Assembly: GCF_900110865.1 (NCBI RefSeq)
Contig: NZ_FOFD01000006.1
Coordinates: forward strand, 1 to 64,000
DNA from: Natrinema salaciae
Lineage (GTDB): Archaea > Halobacteriota > Halobacteria > Halobacteriales > Natrialbaceae
Direction of reading: 5' to 3'
DNA length: 64,000 nt
The notes beneath the pieces are model-generated. The model saw only the letters and a program-made list of their open reading frames with translations, did no database searches and was not told the origin of the DNA. The position numbers and the translations under genes were made by a program. Positions 1 through 8,119 of the stretch are shown one piece after another. Each line of letters begins with the position of its first letter. The stretch's first letter is position 1.

Positions 1-97
1 TGAGGCCACTCGTAGAAGACGAGTTCGATAGACTCGGGATGTACGCACCAAGGCAACGAGGTGTTGAGTCCGCGAGCACTAACTGGCCAAGCCACAC
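1..97 (+). rRNA. rrl: 23S rRNA, 3' end (partial)
   Basis: The first ~97 bases match the conserved 3' end of haloarchaeal 23S rRNA: a GACGAGTTCGATAGACTCGGG segment, then GTTGAGTCCGCGAGCACTAACTGGCC shortened to its recognisable core near 63-90. The rest of the gene is upstream of the window. The two 5S genes follow in the same direction, as expected for a 16S-23S-5S operon. The exact 3' end is an estimate. Confidence 0.85.
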
Positions 98-199
98 ATT
101 CATACTACAATCGCATTGGATCCGTGACGCGAGAACGGGTCCGGACGCAAACTGGACTACACGTACATTCGGTCTTGGACACACACCGATATTGGAATG

Positions 200-226
200 A
201 CGACGGTTCGATTCCGTTGATCGGCA
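200..226 (+). other. tRNA-like t-element before 5S copy 1
   Basis: Directly upstream of the first 5S gene is a T-arm-like minihelix: ACGG, the loop TTCGATT and CCGT, followed by GATCGGCA. In Haloferax volcanii a tRNA-like element at this place is reported to direct tRNase Z to cut the 5' end of 5S rRNA. The same layout precedes 5S copy 2. Assignment as a processing element is by position and shape. Confidence 0.55.
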
Positions 227-348
227 TTACGGCGGCCACAGCGGCGAGGTGCCTCCCGTACCCATCCCGAACACGGAAGATAAGCTCGCCTGCGTTACGG
301 TCAGTACTGGAGTGGGCGACCCTCTGGGAAATTCGTTTCGCCGCCTCC
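227..348 (+). rRNA. rrf: 5S rRNA, copy 1
   Basis: The sequence carries the haloarchaeal 5S signatures CCCGTACCCATCCCGAACAC, GGAAGATAAG and CAGTACTGGAGTG. The terminal helix pairs GGCGG (231-235) with CCGCC (341-345). Length is about 122 nt. It is preceded by a t-element and followed 70 nt later by a second, slightly different 5S gene. Ends are inferred from the terminal helix. Confidence 0.93.
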
Positions 349-390
349 ACTCATATCGGCCATGATGGCCGAAATACCGATAGCGGTCTG

Positions 391-417
391 ACGGCGGTTC
401 GACTCCGCCGATCGGCA
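391..417 (+). other. tRNA-like t-element before 5S copy 2
   Basis: A T-arm-like hairpin, GGCGG with loop TTCGACT and CCGCC, is followed by GATCGGCA and directly abuts 5S copy 2. It mirrors the element before copy 1, with a stronger stem. Upstream at 356-372 is an 8-bp hairpin, TCGGCCAT/ATGGCCGA. Inferred to be the tRNase Z processing signal for this 5S copy. Confidence 0.55.
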
Positions 418-539
418 TTACAGCGGCCACAGTGGCGAGGTGCCTCCCGTACCCATCCCGAACACGGAAGATAAGCTCGCCTACGTTTCGGTCAGTACTG
501 GAGTGGGCGACCCTCTGGGAAATCCGATTCGCCGCTCTC
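418..539 (+). rRNA. rrf: 5S rRNA, copy 2
   Basis: A second complete 5S gene of about 122 nt. Compared with copy 1 the terminal helix has a compensatory change: AGCGG (422-426) pairs with CCGCT (532-536), where copy 1 has GGCGG/CCGCC. Other differences include CTGCGTTAC versus CTACGTTTC. Retained pairing suggests a functional gene rather than a decaying duplicate. Confidence 0.92.
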
Positions 540-552
540 ACTCATACGTTCA

Positions 553-590
553 CCCACACAGCAACTGCTGTGTGGGTTTCGCATTTTCGA
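553..590 (+). terminator. rRNA operon terminator
   Basis: A perfect 11-bp inverted repeat, CCCACACAGCA (553-563) and TGCTGTGTGGG (566-576) with a 2-nt loop, is followed by T-rich sequence (TTTCGCATTTT). It lies just after 5S copy 2. No tRNA-Cys is visible between the last 5S and this hairpin, although many haloarchaeal rRNA operons have one. Confidence 0.75.
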
Positions 591-654
591 CTGGAAAGCA
601 GTGATCTCTCCAGTACCGTCCCTGTAGAGAACAAAAGAGCTGCAGCCGCTCAGC

Positions 655-2001
655 CTAGACTAGCTGGATGATGTTCCCGTTCGAGGTCACGTGGAGATCG
701 CGTCCAAGCTTGTAGCCGCGATTGGACGCGAGATCGACGTATCCCGAAAAGCCGCTCATGTCCTGGTGGGCCGGAATGATGTGCTGGGGCTGCAACGCGT
801 CGAGCATCTCGTAATGGCCTTCCTGACAGAGGTGGCCTGAAACGTGGATGTCGTCGTAGATGCGGGCACCTTGCATTCTGAGCAGCTTCTCGGCCTGATA
901 GCGCTGCCCTTCGTTTGTCGGCTCGGGGATCACGCGGGCGGAGAAGACGACCTTGTCGCCGTCGTCCAGCTCGTACGGCGTTTCGCCGCGACCCATTCGA
1001 GTGAGCGTCGCCCGGGGCTCGCCTTGGTGGCCGGTGACGACGGGGAGGAAGTTCTCTTTGCCTTCCTTCATGATGCGCTCGAACGTCTGTTCGATTGATT
1101 GGCGATAGCCGACCATCTCGACGTCGGAGGGGAAGTCGATCCCGATCTGTTTCGCGGTCCCGGAGTAGGTCTCCATCGAGCGGCCGAGGAGGATGGGTTG
1201 GCGATCGATGTCGCGAGCGAATTCGATCAGCGATTTCACGCGGGCGATGTGGCTCGAGAACGTGGTGGCGACGATGCCGCCGTCGTAGTCCTCCATGCTG
1301 TAGAGGACGTCGCGGAGGTGTTCCCGGGCGACGTTCTCGGAGGGAGTCCGGCCTTTCTTGTTGGCGTTGGTACAGTCCTCGATGTAACAGAGGACGCCCT
1401 CGCCTTCGCGACCGATCTCGCGGAACCGGTCCATGTCGATCGGGTCGCCGATGACGGGGGTGTGGTCCATCCGCTTGTCGAGCCCGTAGACGACCGCGCC
1501 CTCGGGCGTGTGGAGAACCGGATTGATCGCGTCGACGATCGAGTGGGTGACGTTGACGAACTCGAGGTCGACCGCGCCGGAGTCGCCGATCGACATCGTC
1601 TCGCCGGCGTCCATCTTGATCAGGTCGTTGTCGGCGTTGAACTTGCCTTCTTCGTCGAGTTCTCCCTTGACGAGCTCGAGGGTGAACGGCGTCGCGACGA
1701 TCGGTGCGTCGTATCGGTGTGCGAGTTTACTGATCGCACCGATGTGGTCGAGGTGGCCGTGGGTCGGGACGATGGCCTTGACGTCGCCCTCGAGGTCGCT
1801 CATGATCCGGTCGTCCGGAATGGCACCCATATCGATCAGATCGAGGCTGTGCATCCCTTCGGTTCGGATGTTGTCGTGGATCAGGACTTTCGACAGGTTC
1901 AGTCCCATGTCGAAGATCACGATATCGTCACCGGCGCGAACAGCCGTCATCTGTCGGCCGACTTCCTCATAACCGCCTATTGTTGCAATTTCGATTTCCA
2001 T
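655..2001 (-). CDS. rnj: Ribonuclease J (metallo-beta-lactamase exoribonuclease)
   Basis: 448 aa. This metallo-beta-lactamase/beta-CASP RNase trims RNA from the 5' end and acts in cytoplasmic mRNA turnover and RNA maturation. The N-terminus ([18 protein letters not shown]) is typical of archaeal RNase J. The zinc motif HGHLDHIG lies near residue 81, and the beta-CASP part holds [11 protein letters not shown]. The C-terminal motif ISGH-type segment is [15 protein letters not shown], with PAHQ following. Length is normal for the archaeal family. It stands alone, convergent with the rRNA operon. The start is the ATG at 2001. Confidence 0.92.
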   Translation of the reverse strand: MEIEIATIGGYEEVGRQMTAVRAGDDIVIFDMGLNLSKVLIHDNIRTEGMHSLDLIDMGAIPDDRIMSDLEGDVKAIVPTHGHLDHIGAISKLAHRYDAPIVATPFTLELVKGELDEEGKFNADNDLIKMDAGETMSIGDSGAVDLEFVNVTHSIVDAINPVLHTPEGAVVYGLDKRMDHTPVIGDPIDMDRFREIGREGEGVLCYIEDCTNANKKGRTPSENVAREHLRDVLYSMEDYDGGIVATTFSSHIARVKSLIEFARDIDRQPILLGRSMETYSGTAKQIGIDFPSDVEMVGYRQSIEQTFERIMKEGKENFLPVVTGHQGEPRATLTRMGRGETPYELDDGDKVVFSARVIPEPTNEGQRYQAEKLLRMQGARIYDDIHVSGHLCQEGHYEMLDALQPQHIIPAHQDMSGFSGYVDLASNRGYKLGRDLHVTSNGNIIQLV

Positions 2002-2545
2002 TGGTGGGGCCGATCATAGCCGTCCGTCGGACAGTCTTGTAGCCGGAACGGCTACAGCGGGAGCAGAAGCGTCCTGCAACGTGAGCGAGTTCTCGGTCAC
2101 GTCCTTGGCGTCGAACGTCCGATCACGACTGCGCCGAGGACAGCGCCTATTTCGGTTAGTAGAACAACGGCTCTCCCGACGTAAGTACTCCTGGGTTTCG
2201 GGGATCGAACGTGACCTCGAGTGGGTGGCGAGAGCACGTCGATCGGTCCGGGTGCGGGGCTGCCGGCAGGATTCGATTGGTGACGGTCCACCCGCGAGGT
2301 GCTCGACGCGAAAGTGGGGTCTGGGGTTCGAAGTAATCATCGAGACGGACGAGAAGTGCCCGGCAGAGCCGGGAGTCGAGGGTATAGACGCCCCAGATGG
2401 CGGCCCGACCTCGTCAGCACGAGTTGCGGCCGACAACTGGCGGGTTGCGAACGGGCTGGCGCTCATCGGTGCGGGATGGCTGCTGTACCTGCAGGGTTCG
2501 ACGTCCTGTCAGGTGGGAGTGCGACTCGATCGCAGGACCGTTGGC
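2002..2545. other. Intergenic stretch, no convincing gene
   Basis: About 540 nt between the RNase J start and a mobile-element remnant. The reading frames are short and arginine/serine-rich. A plus-strand segment near 2440-2500 encodes a hydrophobic run (LALIGAGWLLYL), which could be a decayed membrane-protein fragment. I cannot name it. Confidence 0.4.
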
Positions 2546-2908
2546 TGTAATTGAGGGCGTTAAGCCCCCTTCCTCAGCGAGCGAAGCGAGCAGGGAGGAG
2601 ATACAGCGCCCGCACGTCTTGTTTCCGTGTGAATCAGCATCCTTACTACCCGGCAGTCGAAGAAGGTAGTAAGATGCTCACCACGCGTCCGGCGTTGTTC
2701 AAACGCGACAAAAAGCGTGCATCGTCGGTTGTGGCCGAGTGTCGATTCGGGAGGAGTGGGACACTCCGAACCGCCTATAAAGGGAAATCGCCTGCGGAGT
2801 CTGGAACCGATGTGGGACTTGTTCCTGCAAGTTCCGACACAGAAACAGGAAGCTCCGTCCTCGACAAGCGAGGGCCGGGTAGGCCCGAGCGCAGTAGGGC
2901 GGAGTAGT
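2546..2908 (+). mobile_element. Decayed IS200/IS605-type (TnpB) element ends
   Basis: The left part (2546-2700) has GGGCGTTAAGCCCCC and a GAGCGAAGCGAGC-containing hairpin region. The right part (about 2740-2908) still reads like a haloarchaeal TnpB C-terminus (PAESGTDVGLVPASS, TETGSSVL), followed by the GTAGTTCAC-type right end. No TnpA and no TnpB catalytic core remain. The reading is a non-autonomous or internally deleted derivative that may keep its guide-RNA scaffold. The family assignment rests on recalled haloarchaeal element ends. Confidence 0.4.
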
Positions 2909-3184
2909 TCACTCGCTGATATACTGCTGCTCCCATTCCCGACGCTCTTCGATCGTCCGGCGTCCGTGGTCACTGATCTCGTAATAGTTGGTTCGCCGAT
3001 CGAGCTGTCCTTTTTCGACGAGATTTTTGTTGACGAGTGTGTCGAGATTGGGATAGAGTCGCCCGTGATTGATCTCACTGTTGTAATACGTCTCGACTTC
3101 GTCTTTCACGTCTTGGCCGGACGGTTGGTCGGCTCCTGCGATCACGTACAGAAGGTCTCGTTGAAACCCTGTCAGATCGTCCAT
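2909..3184 (-). CDS. PadR-family transcriptional regulator
   Basis: 91 aa if started at the ATG at 3184, which gives the typical short haloarchaeal PadR form (MDDLTGFQRDLLYVIAG). The rest is a winged helix: the recognition region is HGRLYPNLDTLVNKNLV and the wing is DRRTNYYEISDHG. Such proteins bind operator DNA as dimers, often near their own gene. An upstream in-frame extension to 3277 exists but is poorly conserved in character. Its target cannot be read from the neighbours, which are an IS remnant and cspA. Confidence 0.85.
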   Translation of the reverse strand: MDDLTGFQRDLLYVIAGADQPSGQDVKDEVETYYNSEINHGRLYPNLDTLVNKNLVEKGQLDRRTNYYEISDHGRRTIEERREWEQQYISE

Positions 3185-3554
3185 TTTGTACTCGAGTGAA
3201 CGAACGGCAACCTGGCTATTTGTTATCGATTTCGTATCAACTGTTTCCAGTACGTTCAGCGAAGCTAACTGAGTCAATCGTGCTACTGGTTCCCGTTTCG
3301 TCTGGTAGTCGGGTCCTACAGCCGGCGGTTCGGCGGGCTTGATCCGGGATCAGCATCGGCCCCGCAAATACGACGGTTGCGAGGAACCCAACTGCGTTGA
3401 TTCTCGATATCACTCGGTCCGGGATGGGCGGTGTCACTCCGCGATCGAGAGTGTGGCTCCACGACGATGACGCGACCGAGCGGTCGCTCGTCGGGGAGTG
3501 TGCCGAAGAATGATAGTCGAATGTGAAACCCGTTACCGAACGCAAGAAGCCGTA
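3185..3554. other. Intergenic stretch
   Basis: About 370 nt between the PadR start and the cspA stop. The minus strand encodes one hydrophobic run (INAVGFLATVVFAG, near 3360-3410) without a credible full gene. Nothing else is recognised. Confidence 0.3.
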
Positions 3555-3749
3555 TTACAGGCGGGTGACGTTGGTGGCGCGGGGGCCCTTGGGGGCCTGT
3601 TCGATATCGAATTCGATCTCTGTGCCTTCTTCGAGGTCCGGACCGCCAACGTCTTCCATGTGGAAGAAAACGTCATCGTCCGCGTCGTCCGTCTCAATGA
3701 AACCGTAGCCGCCTGTGTCGTTGAAGAAATCAACGTTTCCTTTCGCCAT
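3555..3749 (-). CDS. cspA: Cold-shock domain protein (CspA-like)
   Basis: 64 aa, one complete cold-shock domain. RNP1-like GGYGFIET (13-20) and RNP2-like DVFFHMEDV (26-34) are both present, which predicts a five-stranded beta barrel binding single-stranded RNA or DNA as an RNA chaperone. The charge is very acidic (DDADDD), as in halophiles. It is a single-gene unit. An AT-rich palindrome lies 27-46 nt upstream of the start, over the expected TATA position. Confidence 0.95.
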   Translation of the reverse strand: MAKGNVDFFNDTGGYGFIETDDADDDVFFHMEDVGGPDLEEGTEIEFDIEQAPKGPRATNVTRL

Positions 3750-3775
3750 TGCAATTCAAGAGAAGGCCACGGCAC

Positions 3776-3795
3776 GTATAACAGTTGTGTTATAC
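3776..3795 (-). promoter_or_regulatory. cspA promoter with palindromic TATA region
   Basis: GTATAACA (3776-3783), four bases, then TGTTATAC (3788-3795) form a perfect 8-bp dyad. The minus-strand TATA-like GTTATAC falls about 27-33 nt before the cspA start codon. The dyad could be an operator overlapping the TATA box, or chance symmetry of AT-rich promoter DNA. Confidence 0.45.
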
Positions 3796-4195
3796 TATTC
3801 CCCTCGAAACAAAAATAAATCGCTCGAGAATCCGACGATTGGCGGCGAAACGCCGACGAACCGTCGGACACGACGTTTCTCGATCCGCGATGCGATCGGC
3901 TCACGCGAAACCGACACGATGGCCGCTCAGGACGGTATTGGCATCGTCCCAGTCTCCGTATCTGGTGCTTGTTCGAGGACCGCATCGGCGAGAGCGGGCC
4001 TACGCTAACCGAATTACGATGTCCCTAATCGACTGTTCGTCCAGAACGCGTTTCGCGTACGTCGTGGTCATCTCGCCCGATCGTCGCGTTCGGCACCGAT
4101 TCCCCTCGCACGAACACACCTGACGGTGACCGAACGACTCCTCGAGTAATACTCGAATAGCACCGTTTAGGTGCGACCGGTGGATACCCACCGAT
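3796..4195. other. Divergent intergenic region
   Basis: About 400 nt between the cspA promoter and the transporter gene, with short frames on both strands and no recognisable gene. It should hold the promoter of the transporter at its right end. Confidence 0.3.
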
Positions 4196-4918
4196 ATGAG
4201 TCAGCAGACTCGCGGTGTGCCGACGGTCGCACAGGTAGCGTTGATCGGACTCTTCGTGACGGCGCTTGCGACCGCCCAGTTGACCGCGTCGAAGGTATTG
4301 GCGTTCGAACTGCCCGTCGGGCTGCCGATCACCGGTGCACAACTCGCACTGCCCGGCGCAGCCCTCGCGTACGCGATAACGTTCCTCGCGAGCGACTGCT
4401 ATACCGAACTGTACGGCCGTCGCGCGGCGCAGATCGTCGTCAACGTCGGGTTCGTCCTGAATTTCGTCGTCCTCGCGCTCGTCTGGTCGACGATCGCCGC
4501 ACCGGCCGCCCCCTCGAGCGTCGACCCGGGGGCGTTCGAGACGGCTCTCGGGTCGTCGACGAACATCGTCCTCGGCAGTCTCCTCGCGTACGTCGTCAGC
4601 CAGAATTGGGACGTGATCGTCTTTCACCGGATTCGGGACTACACCGGGTCCGAAATGCTCTGGTTGCGCAACATCGCGTCGACGGCGAGTAGCCAGGCGA
4701 TCGATACCGTGATCTTCGTCTCGATCGCGTTCGCCGTCGCCCCCGCCGTGCTCGGCGTCGGTGCTGTGCTTCCGCTCGATCTCGTCCTCTCGTTGATGGT
4801 GGGTCAGTATCTGCTGAAACTCGCGATCGCCGTCCTCGACACGCCGATCGTCTACGCGATCGTCTCGTTCGTTCGCTCGCGCGAGGGGCACGTCACTGAA
4901 GAGGCTCACGCCGCCTGA
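4196..4918 (+). CDS. yhhQ: Queuosine/archaeosine precursor transporter (YhhQ/VUT family)
   Basis: 240 aa membrane protein with about six hydrophobic segments. Family signatures are visible: ATAQLTASKVLAFELP near the N-terminus, FLASDCYTELYGRRAA (about 62-78), SQNWDVIVFHRIRDYTG (about 141-157) and WLRNIASTASSQAIDTVIF (about 162-180). The family imports 7-deazaguanine precursors; in archaea these feed archaeosine in tRNA. It is monocistronic, with the ATG at 4196. Family membership is clear; the exact substrate is inferred. Confidence 0.9.
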   Translation: MSQQTRGVPTVAQVALIGLFVTALATAQLTASKVLAFELPVGLPITGAQLALPGAALAYAITFLASDCYTELYGRRAAQIVVNVGFVLNFVVLALVWSTIAAPAAPSSVDPGAFETALGSSTNIVLGSLLAYVVSQNWDVIVFHRIRDYTGSEMLWLRNIASTASSQAIDTVIFVSIAFAVAPAVLGVGAVLPLDLVLSLMVGQYLLKLAIAVLDTPIVYAIVSFVRSREGHVTEEAHAA

Positions 4919-5013
4919 CTGCCCGCGGTTCGACACGTACCGGTCGTCGTATCGGCGTTCACTGCTGCGTTCCGAACGGGGAGCGTTTAGTAGCCCGCTC
5001 GAGAGGGACGGAT

Positions 5014-6111
5014 ATGGACGAACGCGTACGCGAACACGCAGCGGTGCTGGTCGACTGGAGCGCTCGAGTCGAGGCGGGCGACGACGTGGTCGTCTCGGTC
5101 GGGCCGGACGCCCACGAACTGGCGGTCGCCGTCGCCGAGGAGCTCGGGGACCGTGGGGCGAACTTGCTCGCGACCTACAGCTCGGGGGAGGTCACGCGCG
5201 CCTACATCCGGGCTCACGACGGCGATTTCGACGAGAGTCCGGCACACGAACGCGCGCTGGTCGAGAACGCCGACGTGTACCTCTCGCTCGGGGGCGGTCG
5301 GAACACGAGTGCGACGGCCGACGTTCCCGGTGAGCAGCGCCGGGCCTACAACGACGCCAGAAGCGAGCTCCGCGAGACGCGACTCGGGACCCGCTGGGTG
5401 TCGACGGTCCACCCGACGCGGTCGCTGGCCCAGCAGGCCAACATGGCCTACGAGGCGTACCGGGAGTTCGCCTACGACGCGATCCTCCGGGACTGGGAGT
5501 CGCTGGCCGACGAGATGGCCCAGCTGAAGGACCTCCTCGACGTCGGCTCCGAGGTGCGGCTGGTCTCGAGCGACACCGACCTCACGATGGAGATCGAGGG
5601 GCGGACGGCAGTCAACAGCGCCGCGTCGGTCGCCTACGACTCCCACAACCTCCCCAGCGGTGAGGTCTTCACCGCGCCGTACGCGACCGAGGGCGAGGTG
5701 ACGTTCGACGTGCCGATGACGCTGCGGGGCGAGTCCGTTCGAAACGTCCGCCTCGAGTTCGAGAATGGCGAGGTCGTCGACTACGACGCCGAGCAGGGCG
5801 GGGCCGTGATCGGCGAGATCCTCGAGACCGACGACGGTGCGCGTCGCCTGGGCGAACTCGGGATCGGGATGAACCGCGGGATCGACCGCTACACGGACAA
5901 CATTCTCTTCGACGAGAAGATGGGTGACACCGTCCATCTGGCGGTCGGTCGGGCCTACGACGCCTGTCTCTCCGAGGGCGAGTCCGGCAACGAGTCGGCG
6001 ATCCACGTCGACCTGATCACCGACGTGAGCGAGAATTCCCGACTCGAGATCGACGGCGAAGTCGTACAGCGAGACGGCACTTTCCGGTTCGAGGACGGCT
6101 TCGACGGCTGA
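5014..6111 (+). CDS. M29-family aminopeptidase
   Basis: 365 aa, the usual length for the thermophilic aminopeptidase (M29) family of dinuclear-metal enzymes that clip N-terminal residues from peptides in the cytosol. Recognisable parts are NLPSGEVFTAPYATEGEVTF (about 210-229, with metal-ligand Glu residues), GEILETDDGARRLGELGIGMN (about 268-288) and the C-terminal FDEKMGDTVHLAVG block, whose His and later Asp are ligands. The last 51 bp of coding sequence recur 102 bp downstream. Confidence 0.88.
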   Translation: MDERVREHAAVLVDWSARVEAGDDVVVSVGPDAHELAVAVAEELGDRGANLLATYSSGEVTRAYIRAHDGDFDESPAHERALVENADVYLSLGGGRNTSATADVPGEQRRAYNDARSELRETRLGTRWVSTVHPTRSLAQQANMAYEAYREFAYDAILRDWESLADEMAQLKDLLDVGSEVRLVSSDTDLTMEIEGRTAVNSAASVAYDSHNLPSGEVFTAPYATEGEVTFDVPMTLRGESVRNVRLEFENGEVVDYDAEQGGAVIGEILETDDGARRLGELGIGMNRGIDRYTDNILFDEKMGDTVHLAVGRAYDACLSEGESGNESAIHVDLITDVSENSRLEIDGEVVQRDGTFRFEDGFDG

Positions 6112-6210
6112 GCGATCGCGTTTTGGTCCAGATTTTGCGAGCGAGACAATCGGTGGGTGGAAGTCGTACAGCGAGACGGCACTTTCCGGTTCGAGGACGG
6201 CTTCGACGGC
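6058..6210 (+). repeat. 51-bp direct repeat of the aminopeptidase 3' end
   Basis: Copy 1 (6058-6108) is the last part of the aminopeptidase gene, encoding EVVQRDGTFRFEDGFDG. Copy 2 (6160-6210) is identical over 51 nt and lies in non-coding DNA 102 bp further on. The other DNA up to 6527 holds no recognisable gene. It looks like a partial tandem duplication. Confidence 0.9.
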
Positions 6211-6527
6211 AGCGGTGTCGGTAGGTGCTGGTTACGCCTCACCAGAGTACGTCCGGAATTCGGAAGTCGAACCATACTAATCCGTATGCCGGCCTTCACG
6301 TCGAACACCGCCGGGTCGGTGGCGGATTGGAATCGGCCGGGACTCGTGTCCCGGAATCGACCGTCCACAGTCGTCTGCCCCGCCCTGCCGGAGGCGGAAG
6401 TGCGCTGTCGGCCGTTCGGCGAGACGACGTCACTCTACCGGGTGTGATATCAGCGCCGACGGCCGGCGGGATATCCGGCGGTCTCCGTTTTCGTCACGTT
6501 CTCGAGTCTCGAGCCCCAATCGCGGGT

Positions 6528-7142
6528 ATGCGCGATCGGCTTCGGGCGGGCGTCGCGATCTTCAACGACGGCTACTACCACGCCGCCCACGATGCCTGGG
6601 AGGACCGCTGGCTCGAGCTCGAATCGGGAAGCGACGACGAGCGGCTGCTCCACGGACTCATCCAGTACAGCGGCGCGGTCTACCACGCCCGCGACCGGAA
6701 CTGGGAGGGGGCGGTCGGCCTCGCCGAGAGCGCCGGCGAGTACCTCGCGTCGCTCCCCGCCGACTATCGCGACCTGCGACTCGAGCCGATCCGATCCGTC
6801 CTCGCCCGCCTCGCGGCCGACCCGGAACTCGTCGAGCGCCGGCCGCCGGTCCGGATCGAACACGAGGGTTCGGCGGCGTCGCTGTCGGCGCTGGAGTTCG
6901 AGCCGACGGCGATCGCGGCGGTCGTCCTTGCCGAGGAATTCGGCTACGACGAGGAGGCGATCGCACGGGCTCGGGCGTACGCACGGCGGGATCTCGAGGC
7001 CGGCGAGGACGACAGCGTCTTCATCACGCTGCTGTTCGACTTCGTCCGCGAGGACGACCACCGCGGGATCATCTACCAGCGACTCACCGACCACGTCGGG
7101 AGGCGTCGGGCTCGAGAAGCGGACGTCGAGGGACTGTTCTGA
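6528..7142 (+). CDS. DUF309 domain protein
   Basis: 204 aa. The N-terminal half carries the DUF309 core: FNDGYYHAAHDAWEDRWLE (about 12-30) and LLHGLIQYSGAVYHA (about 41-55). This is a small all-helical domain with conserved His/Glu whose role is not established. The second half is an acidic helical extension (AEEFGYDEEAIARARAYAR). I chose the ATG at 6528 because the conserved domain begins shortly after it; longer upstream frames run through the duplicated intergenic DNA. Confidence 0.8.
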   Translation: MRDRLRAGVAIFNDGYYHAAHDAWEDRWLELESGSDDERLLHGLIQYSGAVYHARDRNWEGAVGLAESAGEYLASLPADYRDLRLEPIRSVLARLAADPELVERRPPVRIEHEGSAASLSALEFEPTAIAAVVLAEEFGYDEEAIARARAYARRDLEAGEDDSVFITLLFDFVREDDHRGIIYQRLTDHVGRRRAREADVEGLF

Positions 7143-7214
7143 TCGGTCGTCGCCGGTGCCGTCGTCCCGTCAGGGTGACTAGAGCTTCAAGTTCGGCCCG
7201 ACCGAACGCGAGGT

Positions 7215-8087
7215 ATGGACATCGGTACCGTGCTCCCGCAACTCGAGATCGGACACGATCCGGAGACGATCGCGGACTACGCGCGGCGGGTCGAGTAATC
7301 CGGGTACGAACACGTTCTCGCGTACGATCACGTCCTCGGCGTGAACCCGGACCGACCGGACTGGGACGGACCCTACGACTACGAGAGCACGTTCCACGAG
7401 CCGTTGACGACCTACTCCTACCTCGCGGGCCAGACGGACGAGCTGGCCTTCGTGACCGGCATTCTCGTCTTGCCGCAGCGCCAGACCGCGCTCGTCGCGA
7501 AGCAGGCCGCGCAGTTGGACCGCTTTACCGACGGCCGGTTCCGCATGGGGGTCGGCGTCGGCTGGAACGAGCCGGAGTACGTCGCGCTCGGCGAGTCGTT
7601 CTCGCGGCGAGGCGACCGCATCGAGGAGCAAGTCGAGGTACTCCGGCGGCTCTGGACGGACGAGCTCGTCGATTTCGACGGCGAGTTCCACGAGATTCCG
7701 GATGCGGGCATTCGGCCGCTGCCGGTCCAGCAGCCGATTCCGCTCTGGATGGGCGGCATGGCCGATCCGGTCAAGCGTCGTGTGGCTCGCATCGCCGACG
7801 GCTGGTTGCCGCAGTTCCAGCCCGGTGACGAGGCCGAATCCCACCTCGCCGATCTCTACGAGTACGCCGACGAGGTCGGCCGCGACCCCGACGAGATCGG
7901 TCTCGGCGGTCGAATGTACGCCGTTCCCGGCGAGGAGGACGACTGGATCGACCGCGCGCAGGCCTGGCGGGACCTCGGCGCAGACTTCCTCTCGATCACG
8001 ACGATGTACCAGGGGCTCGAGGGCGAGGAACACACGGCTCACGTCGAGCGGGTCGCCGCGGTGCTGCGAGACGTCGACCTGCTGTAG
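7215..8087 (+). pseudogene. LLM-class F420-dependent oxidoreductase, interrupted by TAA
   Basis: The frame from the ATG at 7215 reads MDIGTVLPQL and ARRVE, then a TAA at 7296-7298, and continues in the same frame with SGYEHVLAYDHVLGVNP to 8087. With the stop read through it would be a full luciferase-like monooxygenase (about 290 aa), with GILVLPQRQ, GVGVGWNEPEY and PLPVQQPIPLWMGG. Family members use coenzyme F420 or flavin. A GTG at 7341 could give a 248-aa product lacking the first beta strand. Either a pseudogene or a base-call error; no frameshift is needed. Confidence 0.8.
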
Positions 8088-8119
8088 CGAGTCGCTGGCC
8101 GCGGCGTCTCGCGGCTCGC

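Noticed and set aside
105-541. Overlapping frames of 81-137 codons across the 5S genes
   Set aside because: They lie on the rRNA sequence and its t-elements; the repeated protein segments merely reflect the two 5S copies.
1099-2019. A 306-codon plus-strand frame opposite RNase J
   Set aside because: It is the antisense of the RNase J gene; its Val/Asp/Arg-rich sequence is the usual shadow of GC-rich coding DNA.
7296-7298. Recoding of the stop codon in the luciferase-like gene
   Set aside because: The codon is TAA; the known sense recodings of stops in archaea use TGA (selenocysteine) or TAG (pyrrolysine).
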